Of a stretch of DNA of 56,456 nucleotides, positions 45,856-56,155 are shown in pieces (positions within the stretch are counted from its first letter, which is position 1; each line of letters begins with the position of its first letter). Under the pieces are notes generated by a model. That model searched no databases. It was not told the DNA's origin and saw only the letters and a program-made list of their open reading frames with translations. This DNA is from Streptomyces clavifer (GTDB lineage: Bacteria; Actinomycetota; Actinomycetes; Streptomycetales; Streptomycetaceae), in the NCBI GenBank assembly GCA_014651175.1, contig BMWJ01000024.1, positions 1 to 56,456 of the forward strand. Direction: 5' to 3'. Both the position numbers and the translations under genes were made by a program.

Positions 45856-46146
45856 GTGCCGCTCGACGCCGCTACGAAGAAGCAGATCATGTCCGAGTTC
45901 GCCCAGAAGGAGGGTGACACCGGATCCCCCGAGGTCCAGGTCGCCATGCTCTCCCGCCGGATCTCGGACCTGACGGAGCACCTCAAGACGCACAAGCACG
46001 ACCACCACTCCCGTCGTGGTCTGCTGATCCTGGTCGGCCAGCGTCGCCGCCTCCTTCAGTACCTGGCCAAGAAGGACATCCAGCGCTTCCGTGCGCTCGT
46101 CGACCGCCTCGGCATCCGCCGCGGTGCGGCCGGCGGCGCCAAGTAA
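45856..46146 (+). CDS. rpsO: 30S ribosomal protein S15
   Basis: The 96-residue protein is a full-length S15: [57 protein letters not shown] and [17 protein letters not shown]. It binds 16S rRNA early in 30S assembly. The start is GTG 45856, preceded by AAGAGGAG. It is cotranscribed with pnp in Streptomyces. Confidence 0.98.
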   Translation: MPLDAATKKQIMSEFAQKEGDTGSPEVQVAMLSRRISDLTEHLKTHKHDHHSRRGLLILVGQRRRLLQYLAKKDIQRFRALVDRLGIRRGAAGGAK

Positions 46147-46158
46147 GGACGCTGTGAG

Positions 46159-46196
46159 AGGGAGCGGTTCCCCCATTCCAGGGGGCCGCTCCCTTT
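46159..46196 (+). terminator. rpsO-pnp intergenic hairpin
   Basis: A 9-bp outer stem (46159-46167 with 46186-46194) and a 5-bp inner stem (46170-46174 with 46181-46185) are followed by TT. It lies 13 nt after the rpsO stop. In Streptomyces the corresponding hairpin is reported to be cleaved by RNase III, so it may be both a partial terminator and a processing site. Confidence 0.75.
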
Positions 46197-46227
46197 GCTG
46201 TACGTGCGCGACCGGGGTCAGGCTCAG

Positions 46228-46233
46228 TAACCT
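46228..46233 (+). promoter_or_regulatory. Possible -10 of a pnp promoter
   Basis: TAACCT lies 185 nt before the pnp start, downstream of the rpsO hairpin. The -35 is weak. An intergenic pnp promoter is known from other Streptomyces, which supports the position only generally. Confidence 0.35.
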
Positions 46234-46418
46234 GGACGCACGACAACAGAACGAGGAGAGGCGCGCCACGGCCGCCGCCGGTCCTCGGTAGTGGCCTCCG
46301 GGACAACGCCCGGTGGCTTCGATCGAAGACCGGCCCGCACACACGGGCGCGCTTCTCCACACCGTCCTCCGCCACACGGGCGGAAGGACGAAAGACGACG
46401 AGTATGGAGAAATCACTA

Positions 46419-48628
46419 GTGGAGAACGAGACCCACTACGCCGAAGCCGTGATCGACAACGGCACCTTCGGCACCCGCACCATCCGCTTCGAGACGGGCC
46501 GCCTGGCCAAGCAGGCCGCCGGCTCCGCCGTCGCGTACCTGGACGACGACACCATGGTGCTGTCGGCCACCACCGCTTCCAAGCGGCCCAAGGACCAGCT
46601 CGACTTCTTCCCCCTCACGGTGGACGTCGAGGAGCGGCAGTACGCGGCCGGCAAGATCCCCGGCTCCTTCTTCCGCCGCGAGGGCCGGCCCTCCGAGGAC
46701 GCGATCCTCACCTGCCGCCTGATCGACCGCCCGCTGCGCCCCTCCTTCAGGAAGGGCCTGCGCAACGAGATCCAGATCGTCGAGACGATCATGGCGCTCA
46801 ACCCCGACCACCTGTACGACGTGGTCGCCATCAACGCCGCCTCCGCCTCCACGATCCTGGCGGGCCTGCCCTTCTCCGGCCCCATCGGCGCCACCCGCGT
46901 CGCCCTGATCAAGGGCCAGTGGGTCGCCTTCCCGACGCACACCGAGCTCGAGGACGCCGTCTTCGACATGGTCGTCGCCGGGCGCGTCCTGGAGGACGGC
47001 GACGTCGCGATCATGATGGTCGAGGCCGAGGCCACCGAGAAGACCATCCAGCTCGTCAAGGACGGTGCCGAGGCCCCGACCGAAGAGGTCGTCGCCGCCG
47101 GTCTCGAGGCCGCGAAGCCCTTCATCAAGGCGCTCTGCAAGGCCCAGTCCGACCTCGCCGCCAAGGCCGCCAAGCCCACCGGCGAGTTCCCGGTCTTCCT
47201 CGACTACCAGGACGACGTCCTGGAGGCGCTCAGCAAGGCCGTCAGCACCGAGCTCTCCAAGGCGCTCACCATCGCCGGCAAGCAGGAGCGCGAGGCGGAG
47301 CTGGACCGCATCAAGGAGATCGCGGGCGAGAAGCTCCTCCCGGCCTTCGAAGGCCGCGAGAAGGAGATCTCCGGTGCCTACCGCGCGCTGACGAAGAAGC
47401 TGGTCCGCCAGCGCGTCATCAAGGACAAGGTCCGCATCGACGGCCGCGGCGTCACGGACATCCGTACGCTCGCCGCCGAGGTCGAGGCCATCCCGCGCGT
47501 GCACGGCTCGGCGCTGTTCGAGCGTGGCGAGACCCAGATCCTGGGCGTCACCACCCTCAACATGCTCCGCATGGAGCAGCAGCTGGACACCCTTTCCCCG
47601 GTGACCCGCAAGCGCTACATGCACAACTACAACTTCCCGCCGTACTCCGTCGGCGAGACCGGCCGCGTGGGCTCGCCCAAGCGCCGCGAGATCGGCCACG
47701 GCGCGCTCGCCGAGCGCGCCATCGTGCCGGTGCTGCCGTCGCGCGAGGAGTTCCCCTACGCGATCCGCCAGGTCTCCGAGGCGCTGGGCTCCAACGGCTC
47801 GACGTCCATGGGCTCGGTCTGCGCCTCCACCATGTCCCTGCTGAACGCCGGTGTGCCCCTCAAGGCCGCCGTCGCCGGTATCGCCATGGGCCTGATCTCC
47901 GAGGAGATCGACGGCAAGACCCACTACGTCGCCCTCACCGACATCCTCGGTGCGGAGGACGCCTTCGGCGACATGGACTTCAAGGTCGCCGGTACGAAGC
48001 AGTTCGTGACCGCGCTCCAGCTCGACACCAAGCTCGACGGCATCCCCGCCTCGGTCCTGGCCGCCGCGCTGAAGCAGGCCCGTGACGCGCGTCTGCACAT
48101 CCTGGACGTCATGAACGAGGCCATCGACGTCCCGGACGAGATGTCCCCGAACGCCCCGCGGATCATCACCGTCAAGATCCCGGTGGACAAGATCGGTGAG
48201 GTCATCGGCCCCAAGGGCAAGATGATCAACCAGATCCAGGAGGACACCGGCGCCGACATCACGATCGAGGACGACGGCACCATCTACATCGGTGCCCAGC
48301 AGGGCTCGCAGGCCGAGGCCGCCCGCGCCACGATCAACGCGATCGCCAACCCGACCATGCCGGAGGTCGGCGAGCGCTACCTGGGTACGGTCGTCAAGAC
48401 CACCACCTTCGGTGCCTTCGTCTCCCTGATGCCCGGCAAGGACGGTCTGCTGCACATCTCGCAGATCCGCAAGCTCGCCGGTGGCAAGCGCGTGGAGAAC
48501 GTCGAGGACGTGCTCGGCGTCGGCGCCAAGGTCCAGGTCGAGATCGCGGAGATCGACTCCCGCGGCAAGCTCTCCCTCATCCCCGTCATCGAGGGCGAAG
48601 AGGACGAGAAGAAGGACGACACCGACAA

Positions 48629-48632
<4 letters not shown>
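46419..48632 (+). CDS. pnp: Polynucleotide phosphorylase / guanosine pentaphosphate synthetase
   Basis: PNPase degrades and polymerises RNA; the Streptomyces enzyme was also described as a guanosine pentaphosphate synthetase. The 737-residue protein has two RNase PH domains (about 1-140 and 330-540; [58 protein letters not shown]), an intervening helical domain, a KH domain (about 585-640; [20 protein letters not shown]) and an S1 domain (about 650-720; [20 protein letters not shown]). I prefer GTG 46419 ([15 protein letters not shown] 9 nt upstream); ATG 46404 in frame would add five residues. The stop overlaps the next start as GTGA. Confidence 0.97.
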
Positions 48633-50805
<2,173 letters not shown>

Positions 50806-50819
50806 CTGGGCCCGAACCC

Positions 50820-51272
50820 ATGCGCGCAAAGCTCACGTACGCCGTCACCGCAGCCGTCCTGGTCTTCTACTTCGTCCTGGCCGGCAGCCGCGGCGTCCTG
50901 CTCATCCGGCACGGCACCCTCCTCACGGTCACCTTCGGGGTGGCCGTGCTGATCCTGCCGGTGATCGGCGTCTGGTTCCTCTGGAAGAACACCCAGTTCG
51001 TCCGCCGGGCCAACGCCCTCGCGGCGGAACTGGACGCCGAGGGCGGCCTGCCCGTCGACGAGCTGCTGCGCACCCCGTCCGGGCGCATCGACCGGGACTC
51101 CGCCGACGCCGTGTTCGCACAGCGCCGTGAGGAGACCGAGGACAGCCCGGACGACTGGCGCTGCTGGTTCCGGCTGGCCGTCGCCTACCAGGACGCCAGG
51201 GACACGCCACGGGCCCGCAAGGCGATGCAGCGCGCCATCGCCCTGCACGCGAACAAGCCGGTACGCGCCTGA
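50820..51272 (+). CDS. Small membrane protein with soluble helical C-terminus
   Basis: The 150-residue protein has two membrane helices (about 7-21 and 33-53: VTFGVAVLILPVIGVWFLW) and a cytoplasmic helical tail. The tail segment DDWRCWFRLAVAYQDARDT then ARKAMQRAIALHANKP looks like a single TPR-type helix pair. I do not know a function. The ATG (50820) is 14 nt after the dapB stop with only a weak ribosome-binding site, so translation probably depends on dapB. Confidence 0.75.
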   Translation: MRAKLTYAVTAAVLVFYFVLAGSRGVLLIRHGTLLTVTFGVAVLILPVIGVWFLWKNTQFVRRANALAAELDAEGGLPVDELLRTPSGRIDRDSADAVFAQRREETEDSPDDWRCWFRLAVAYQDARDTPRARKAMQRAIALHANKPVRA

Positions 51273-51342
51273 GAGGCGCCGTACCGGCTCGTCCTACGGT
51301 GCTGCCGTGCTGTCGGGGCCGTCCTTTACGGGCGGCCCCGAC
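51258..51342 (+). terminator. Two terminator hairpins after the dapB unit
   Basis: The first (51258-51269 with 51275-51287, one bulge) straddles the stop codon of the small membrane protein gene. The second is a perfect 10-bp stem (51312-51321 with 51333-51342) just beyond the end of the convergent leftward gene (stop at 51347), so it can serve both sides. Confidence 0.75.
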
Positions 51343-51346
51343 CGCG

Positions 51347-51901
51347 TCATCCGGCGACGCTGTACTCGTCGCTCCAGGCCTCTATCGTGTCGGTGGCACG
51401 CTCGAACGCCTCCGCACGGGCCAGGAAGTCCGCGTTGTGATCGGTGACCAGCGGAGGCAGCGTCTCGCCGCTCCGCCGCACCACGACCAGGGCCTGTCCC
51501 TGGACGGTGCGCGGGAATCCGAGCCACTTCACCGGCTGCTGGACCGTACGGACCGACGCCGCACCGCCCCACGGCACGGTGGTGGTCCGGAAGAAGCCCA
51601 CCCGGCGTACGCCGTGTCGGCTGACCCAGGCGCCGACCCGCAGCAGACGCAGCGCGCAGGCGATCACCAGGCCGGCGAGCACGAAGCACGCGGTGGCCGC
51701 GGACAGTGATCCGGCCAACGAGATGATCATCGCCGCGAGCAGCACGAACGACGCGAGCAGCAGCTGGGTGGCCGCTGCTGCGACCCGCCACGGTCCGGGA
51801 CGGTAGGGCCGCCGCCAGACGTCGTGGTCGTCGAACGGCAGCGCGATGTCCTCTGCGCCCGCGTCGAATGCGCGGTCGGCCGTCAGAAAGGGCAGGGGCA
51901 C
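51347..51901 (-). CDS. Membrane protein with bacterial PH-like (bPH_6) domain
   Basis: The 184-residue protein has two membrane helices (about 40-62 and 66-86: QLLLASFVLLAAMIISLAG and ATACFVLAGLVIACALRLL) followed by a beta-rich domain with VSRHGVRRVGFFRTTTVPWG, VKWLGFPRTVQGQALVVVRR and a C-terminal helix ADFLARAEAFERATDTIEAW, the pattern of the actinobacterial PH_6 family. Its role is unknown. The start is GTG 51901 with AAGGA upstream. Confidence 0.75.
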   Translation of the reverse strand: MPLPFLTADRAFDAGAEDIALPFDDHDVWRRPYRPGPWRVAAAATQLLLASFVLLAAMIISLAGSLSAATACFVLAGLVIACALRLLRVGAWVSRHGVRRVGFFRTTTVPWGGAASVRTVQQPVKWLGFPRTVQGQALVVVRRSGETLPPLVTDHNADFLARAEAFERATDTIEAWSDEYSVAG

Positions 51902-52008
51902 GACTGATCCTTACTCACAAGCACGCTCGATTGCTGTGCCCGGTGAGGCTACCGAGCAGCCCTCCGGCCGACCACCCCAGGGGGCCCGTCGGGAGCGGCG
52001 GGAGGGGT

Positions 52009-52248
52009 TCAGCGGTGCTGGGAGGCCTCGGACGTCTGACCGTGCGAGGGCGCCGGATCGGTGTCGAGAGCCGGCAGCCCGAAGAGCAGCGACCCGGCGA
52101 AACCGGCGATCAGGGTCAGCCCCACGAGAGAATGACCGACCAGCTGGGAGACGCTGGCACGCGCGCGGGGCGGCGGAGTGACATTACTGCGGAACCGGTC
52201 GGCCTCGGCCACGAACGAGAACGGGACGGATTCACGCCGGCGGAACAT
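52009..52248 (-). CDS. Small single-pass membrane protein
   Basis: The 79-residue protein has a basic N-terminus (MFRRRESVPFSF), one membrane helix (about 40-58: LVGLTLIAGFAGSLLFGLPA) and a short hydrophilic tail. ATG 52248 is preceded by AAGGAG 9 nt upstream. It does not match a family I know. It lies 107 bp upstream of the PH-domain gene in the same direction and could be cotranscribed with it. Confidence 0.65.
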   Translation of the reverse strand: MFRRRESVPFSFVAEADRFRSNVTPPPRARASVSQLVGHSLVGLTLIAGFAGSLLFGLPALDTDPAPSHGQTSEASQHR

Positions 52249-52444
52249 GAGGAAACTCTCCTTGAACTCTGTAACGGGTGCTGCTAATGAGTCAGACGTA
52301 CGGGAGACCCGATCGGTGCCCCGAATCGCCGAACCCGCCGAAGATTTCCTACGGACGGATGCGTGCCCCCTACGGCGGTGGCGGGCGTCTCCACGTTCCG
52401 GCCGCCGGCCGCAAGCCGGTGAAAGGTGCGCCGCTCCGCGGCCG

Positions 52445-52450
52445 TAAAGT
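52445..52450 (+). promoter_or_regulatory. Probable thyX -10 element
   Basis: TAAAGT lies 41 nt before the thyX GTG; GTGAAA (52419-52424) is a possible but over-distant -35. The 52249-52444 stretch holds the divergent starts and no gene. Confidence 0.45.
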
Positions 52451-52490
52451 GGGCGCCGCCCGAGCGACGCCATTGGAAGGACCCCCGCCG

Positions 52491-53228
52491 GTGACCGACA
52501 CCCCCGAGCCCACAAAGGCCCACTTCCGCAGCGATGTCACCGTTGACCTGGTGAAATCCGCCGCCGGTGACTCCGATGTGCTGTTCGCAGCCCGTGTCTC
52601 CACGGCCGGTGAGCAGTCCCTGGAAGAGGTCACCAAGGACCCCGAGCGCTCCAAGGGACTCATCAACTACCTGATGCGGGACCGGCACGGAAGCCCGTTC
52701 GAGCACAACTCGATGACCTTCTTCATCAGCGCCCCGATCTTCGTGTTCCGCGAGTTCATGCGGCACCGGGTGGGCTGGTCGTACAACGAGGAATCGGGCC
52801 GCTACAGGGAGCTGGAGCCGGTCTTCTACGTCCCGGGGGAGTCCCGCAAGCTCATCCAGCAGGGCCGCCCCGGCAAGTACGAGTTCGTCGAGGGAACCCC
52901 GGAGCAGCACGCGCTCACCAGCCGTGCCATGGAGGACTCCTACCGCCAGGCCTACGACGCCTACCAGGAGATGCTCGCAGCCGGAGTCGCCCGCGAGGTC
53001 GCCCGCGCGGTGCTCCCCGTCGGACTGTTCTCCACGATGTACGCCACTTGCAACGCACGCTCCCTGATGCACTTCCTCGGTCTGCGCACCCAGCACGAGC
53101 TGGCGAAGGTTCCGTCCTTCCCGCAGCGCGAGATCGAAATGGTCGGGGAACAGATGGAACAGCACTGGCAGCAGCTCATGCCGCTCACTCATGCGGCCTT
53201 CAACAAAAACGGACGGGTAGCCCCGTAG
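52491..53228 (+). CDS. thyX: Flavin-dependent thymidylate synthase ThyX
   Basis: ThyX makes dTMP using FAD and methylenetetrahydrofolate. The 245-residue protein has the ThyX motif region FREFMRHRVGWSYNEESGRY, followed by ELEPVFYVPGESRK. There are eight residues between RHR and the Ser here, where the usual motif is RHRX7S. Further conserved parts are AGVAREVARAVLPVGLFSTM and LMHFLGLRTQHELA. GTG 52491 has AAGGA about 10 nt upstream and matches the family N-terminus; the frame is open to 52278 without similarity. Confidence 0.96.
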   Translation: MTDTPEPTKAHFRSDVTVDLVKSAAGDSDVLFAARVSTAGEQSLEEVTKDPERSKGLINYLMRDRHGSPFEHNSMTFFISAPIFVFREFMRHRVGWSYNEESGRYRELEPVFYVPGESRKLIQQGRPGKYEFVEGTPEQHALTSRAMEDSYRQAYDAYQEMLAAGVAREVARAVLPVGLFSTMYATCNARSLMHFLGLRTQHELAKVPSFPQREIEMVGEQMEQHWQQLMPLTHAAFNKNGRVAP

Positions 53229-53240
53229 GCGGTGTCCGTA

Positions 53241-53270
53241 TTGCGGCGTTTCATGAAATTCATCTAGGCT
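53241..53270 (+). promoter_or_regulatory. Promoter-like pair upstream of dapA with palindromic spacer
   Basis: -35 TTGCGG (53241-53246) and -10 TAGGCT (53265-53270) are 18 nt apart. The spacer contains the palindrome TTTCATGAAA, and GTTTCAT/ATGAAAC form a longer inverted repeat (53248-53278). Transcription would start only a few bases before the hairpin at 53282. Confidence 0.45.
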
Positions 53271-53281
53271 GATGAAACGGA

Positions 53282-53319
53282 CCCGGTACTGCCTGAACCC
53301 CCGAGCAGGCAGTGCCGGG
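53282..53319 (+). terminator. Hairpin between thyX and dapA
   Basis: A 14-bp stem (53282-53295 with 53306-53319, one G-U pair) with a 10-nt loop is followed by a pyrimidine-rich run. It is the thyX terminator or, for transcripts from 53241-53270, a 5' stem-loop of the dapA mRNA. Confidence 0.75.
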
Positions 53320-53367
53320 CTCCTCTTCGCCGTCCCCCCGAGGGGACACGGCGCTCCGAGCAACGAG

Positions 53368-53373
53368 TAGCGT
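53368..53373 (+). promoter_or_regulatory. Possible -10 for a leaderless dapA transcript
   Basis: TAGCGT ends 7 nt before the dapA ATG, and no ribosome-binding site is visible, so transcription may begin at the start codon. No clear -35. Confidence 0.35.
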
Positions 53374-53380
53374 GTTACCC

Positions 53381-54280
53381 ATGGCTCCGATCTCCACTCC
53401 GCAGACCCCCTTCGGGCGGGTCCTCACCGCTATGGTCACGCCCTTCACGGCGGACGGCGCACTCGACCTCGACGGTGCCCAGCGTCTCGCCGCCCATCTG
53501 GTGGACGCAGGCAACGACGGCCTGGTCATCAACGGCACCACCGGCGAGTCCCCGACCACCAGCGACGCGGAGAAAGACCAGCTCGTAAGGGCTGTACTCG
53601 AAGCAGTGGGGGACAGGGCCCACGTCGTCGCCGGCATCGGCACCAACGACACCCGGCACAGCGTCGAGCTCGCTCGCACCGCCGAGCGCGCCGGAGCCCA
53701 CGGCCTCCTCGCGGTCACGCCGTACTACAACAAGCCGCCGCAGGAGGGCCTGCTCCGGCACTTCGGCGCCATCGCGGACTCCACCGGTCTGCCCGTCATG
53801 CTGTACGACATTCCGGGCCGCAGCGGTGTGCCGATCGACACAGAGACGCTCGTACGCCTCGCCGAGCACCCCCGCATCGTCGCCAACAAGGACGCCAAGG
53901 GAGACCTGGGCCGCGCCAGCTGGGCCATCGCCGAGTCCGGCCTCGCCTGGTACTCCGGCGACGACATGCTGAACCTCCCGCTGCTCTCGGTCGGAGCGGT
54001 CGGCGTGGTCTCGGTCGTGGGCCACGTCGTCACCCCCGACCTGCGTGCGCTCATCGAGGCCCACCTGGGCGGCGACGTGCAGAAGGCCACCGAGATACAC
54101 CAGAAGCTGCTCCCGGTCTTCACCGGGATGTTCCGCACCCAGGGTGTGATCACCAGTAAGGCCGCACTCACCCTGCAGGGCCTGCCGGCCGGTCCGCTGC
54201 GCCTGCCACTGGTGGAACTCACCGCGCAGGAGACGGCCCAGCTCAAGATCGATCTGGCGGCCGGCGGGGTACAGCTGTAA
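53381..54280 (+). CDS. dapA: 4-hydroxy-tetrahydrodipicolinate synthase
   Basis: DapA condenses pyruvate and aspartate semialdehyde in the first step of the diaminopimelate/lysine branch. The 299-residue TIM-barrel protein has GRVLTAMVTPFTADGALD, NGTTGESPT (TTGES motif), TPYYNKPPQEG with the catalytic Tyr, YDIPGRSG, and the Schiff-base Lys in IVANKDAKGDL. ATG 53381 fits the family; there is no clear ribosome-binding site. Confidence 0.97.
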   Translation: MAPISTPQTPFGRVLTAMVTPFTADGALDLDGAQRLAAHLVDAGNDGLVINGTTGESPTTSDAEKDQLVRAVLEAVGDRAHVVAGIGTNDTRHSVELARTAERAGAHGLLAVTPYYNKPPQEGLLRHFGAIADSTGLPVMLYDIPGRSGVPIDTETLVRLAEHPRIVANKDAKGDLGRASWAIAESGLAWYSGDDMLNLPLLSVGAVGVVSVVGHVVTPDLRALIEAHLGGDVQKATEIHQKLLPVFTGMFRTQGVITSKAALTLQGLPAGPLRLPLVELTAQETAQLKIDLAAGGVQL

Positions 54281-54360
54281 CCACGGACTTCACAACTGAA
54301 TACGCGAGGTCACTCGCACGAGAAACACGACCTGACAACAGCAAGTGCACGAATGACATA

Positions 54361-54392
54361 CGCGCCACGTGCCCTCAGCGGTACGTGGCGCG
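54361..54392 (+). promoter_or_regulatory. Hairpin in the RNase J leader
   Basis: A perfect 10-bp stem (54361-54370 with 54383-54392) with a 12-nt loop ends 6 nt before the AAGGAG ribosome-binding site of the RNase J gene and 80 nt after the dapA stop. It may terminate dapA transcripts or structure the RNase J leader. Confidence 0.55.
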
Positions 54393-54410
54393 CGTGGTAA
54401 GGAGAGTCTT

Positions 54411-56096
54411 TTGAGTCATCCGCATCCTGAACTCGGTACGCCGCCGAAGCTGCCGAAGGGCGCCCTGCGGGTAACCCCGCTCGGCGGCCTGGGCGAGATC
54501 GGCCGCAACATGACGGTCTTCGAGTACGGCGGCCGTCTGCTCATCGTCGACTGCGGTGTGCTCTTCCCCGAGGAGGAGCAGCCGGGCATCGACCTGATCC
54601 TGCCGGACTTCACCACCGTCAGGGACCGCCTGGACGACGTCGAGGGCATCGTCCTCACGCACGGCCACGAGGACCACATCGGTGGCGTCCCGTACCTGCT
54701 CCGGCTGAAGCCGGACATCCCGCTCATCGGCTCCAAGCTGACCCTCGCGCTCATCGAGGCCAAGCTGCAGGAGCACCGCATCCGCCCCTACACCCTGGAG
54801 GTGACCGAGGGGCAGCGCGAGCGCATCGGTGTCTTCGACTGCGAGTTCATCGCGGTCAACCACTCCATCCCGGACGCCCTCGCGGTCGCCATCCGCACGC
54901 CTGCGGGCATGGCCGTCGCGACCGGCGACTTCAAGATGGACCAGCTGCCGCTGGACGGCCGCCTCACCGACCTGCACGCGTTCGCCCGGCTGAGCGAGGA
55001 GGGCATCGACCTCCTCCTCTCCGACTCGACGAACGCCGAGGTTCCCGGCTTCGTACCGCCGGAGCGGGACATCTCCAACGTGCTGCGCACGGTGTTCGCG
55101 AACGCCCAGAAGCGCATCATCGTGGCCAGCTTCGCCAGCCACGTGCACCGCATCCAGCAGATCCTGGACGCCGCCCACGAGTACGGCCGCAGGGTCGCGT
55201 TCGTCGGACGCTCCATGGTCCGGAACATGGGCATCGCCCGTGATCTGGGCTATCTGAAGGTGCCCGCCGGCCTGGTCGTCGACGTCAAGACGCTGGACGA
55301 CCTGCCGGACGACGAGGTCGTGCTGGTCTGCACGGGTTCCCAGGGCGAGCCGATGGCCGCGCTCTCCCGCATGGCCAACCGCGACCACCAGATCCGGATC
55401 GTTCCGGGCGACACCGTGATCCTGGCGTCGTCCCTGATCCCCGGTAACGAGAACGCGGTCTACCGCGTGATCAACGGCCTCACCCGCTGGGGTGCCAACG
55501 TCGTCCACAAGGGCAACGCCAAGGTCCACGTCTCCGGCCACGCCTCGGCCGGCGAACTGCTGTACTTCTACAACATCTGCAAGCCGAAGAACCTCATGCC
55601 GGTGCACGGCGAATGGCGCCACCTCAGGGCCAACGCCGAACTCGGTGCGCTGACCGGTGTGCCGAAGGACCACATCGTCATCGCGGAGGACGGCGTCGTC
55701 GTCGACCTCATCGACGGCAAGGCCAAGATCGTCGGCAAGGTCCAGGCCGGCTACGTCTATGTCGACGGCCTCTCGGTCGGCGATGTCACGGAGACCTCCC
55801 TCAAGGACCGCCGCATCCTCGGCGACGAGGGGATCATCTCGGTCTTCATCGTGGTGGACAGCTCCTCGGGCAAGATCGTGGGCGGCCCCCACATCCAGGC
55901 CCGCGGCTCCGGCATCGACGACGGTGCCTTCACGGCCGTGGTGCCCAAGGTCGAGGAAGCCCTGAACAAGTCGGCGCAGGACGGCGTCATGGAGCCGCAC
56001 CAGCTCCAGCAGCTGGTCCGTCGCACGGTGGGCAAGTGGGTTTCCGACAACTACCGCCGGCGCCCGATGATCCTTCCGGTCGTCGTCGAGGTCTGA
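54411..56096 (+). CDS. rnj: Ribonuclease J
   Basis: RNase J is a metallo-beta-lactamase/beta-CASP 5' exonuclease and endonuclease for mRNA decay and rRNA processing. The 561-residue protein has the zinc motif LTHGHEDHIGG (82-92), ATGDFKMDQ, the beta-CASP region (LLSDSTNAE, IIVASFASHVHRIQQILDAA, VCTGSQGEPMAALSRMA) and HVSGHASAGEL, plus a C-terminal domain from about 450. The start is TTG 54411 with AAGGAG 6 nt upstream; this decides the start over frames open further upstream. It lies next to dapA as in other Streptomyces. Confidence 0.96.
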   Translation: MSHPHPELGTPPKLPKGALRVTPLGGLGEIGRNMTVFEYGGRLLIVDCGVLFPEEEQPGIDLILPDFTTVRDRLDDVEGIVLTHGHEDHIGGVPYLLRLKPDIPLIGSKLTLALIEAKLQEHRIRPYTLEVTEGQRERIGVFDCEFIAVNHSIPDALAVAIRTPAGMAVATGDFKMDQLPLDGRLTDLHAFARLSEEGIDLLLSDSTNAEVPGFVPPERDISNVLRTVFANAQKRIIVASFASHVHRIQQILDAAHEYGRRVAFVGRSMVRNMGIARDLGYLKVPAGLVVDVKTLDDLPDDEVVLVCTGSQGEPMAALSRMANRDHQIRIVPGDTVILASSLIPGNENAVYRVINGLTRWGANVVHKGNAKVHVSGHASAGELLYFYNICKPKNLMPVHGEWRHLRANAELGALTGVPKDHIVIAEDGVVVDLIDGKAKIVGKVQAGYVYVDGLSVGDVTETSLKDRRILGDEGIISVFIVVDSSSGKIVGGPHIQARGSGIDDGAFTAVVPKVEEALNKSAQDGVMEPHQLQQLVRRTVGKWVSDNYRRRPMILPVVVEV

Positions 56097-56111
56097 CCGG
56101 ACCTCACCGAC

Positions 56112-56155
56112 CTGGAGCGGGGCGCCTCGATTTGCATCGAGGCGCCCCGCTCCAG
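56112..56155 (+). terminator. Terminator after RNase J
   Basis: A perfect 20-bp stem (56112-56131 with 56136-56155) with a TTGC loop lies 15 nt after the stop. Confidence 0.92.

Noticed and set aside
46416-48455. Leftward 679-codon open frame opposite pnp
   Set aside because: Same artefact; pnp on the plus strand is complete and conserved.
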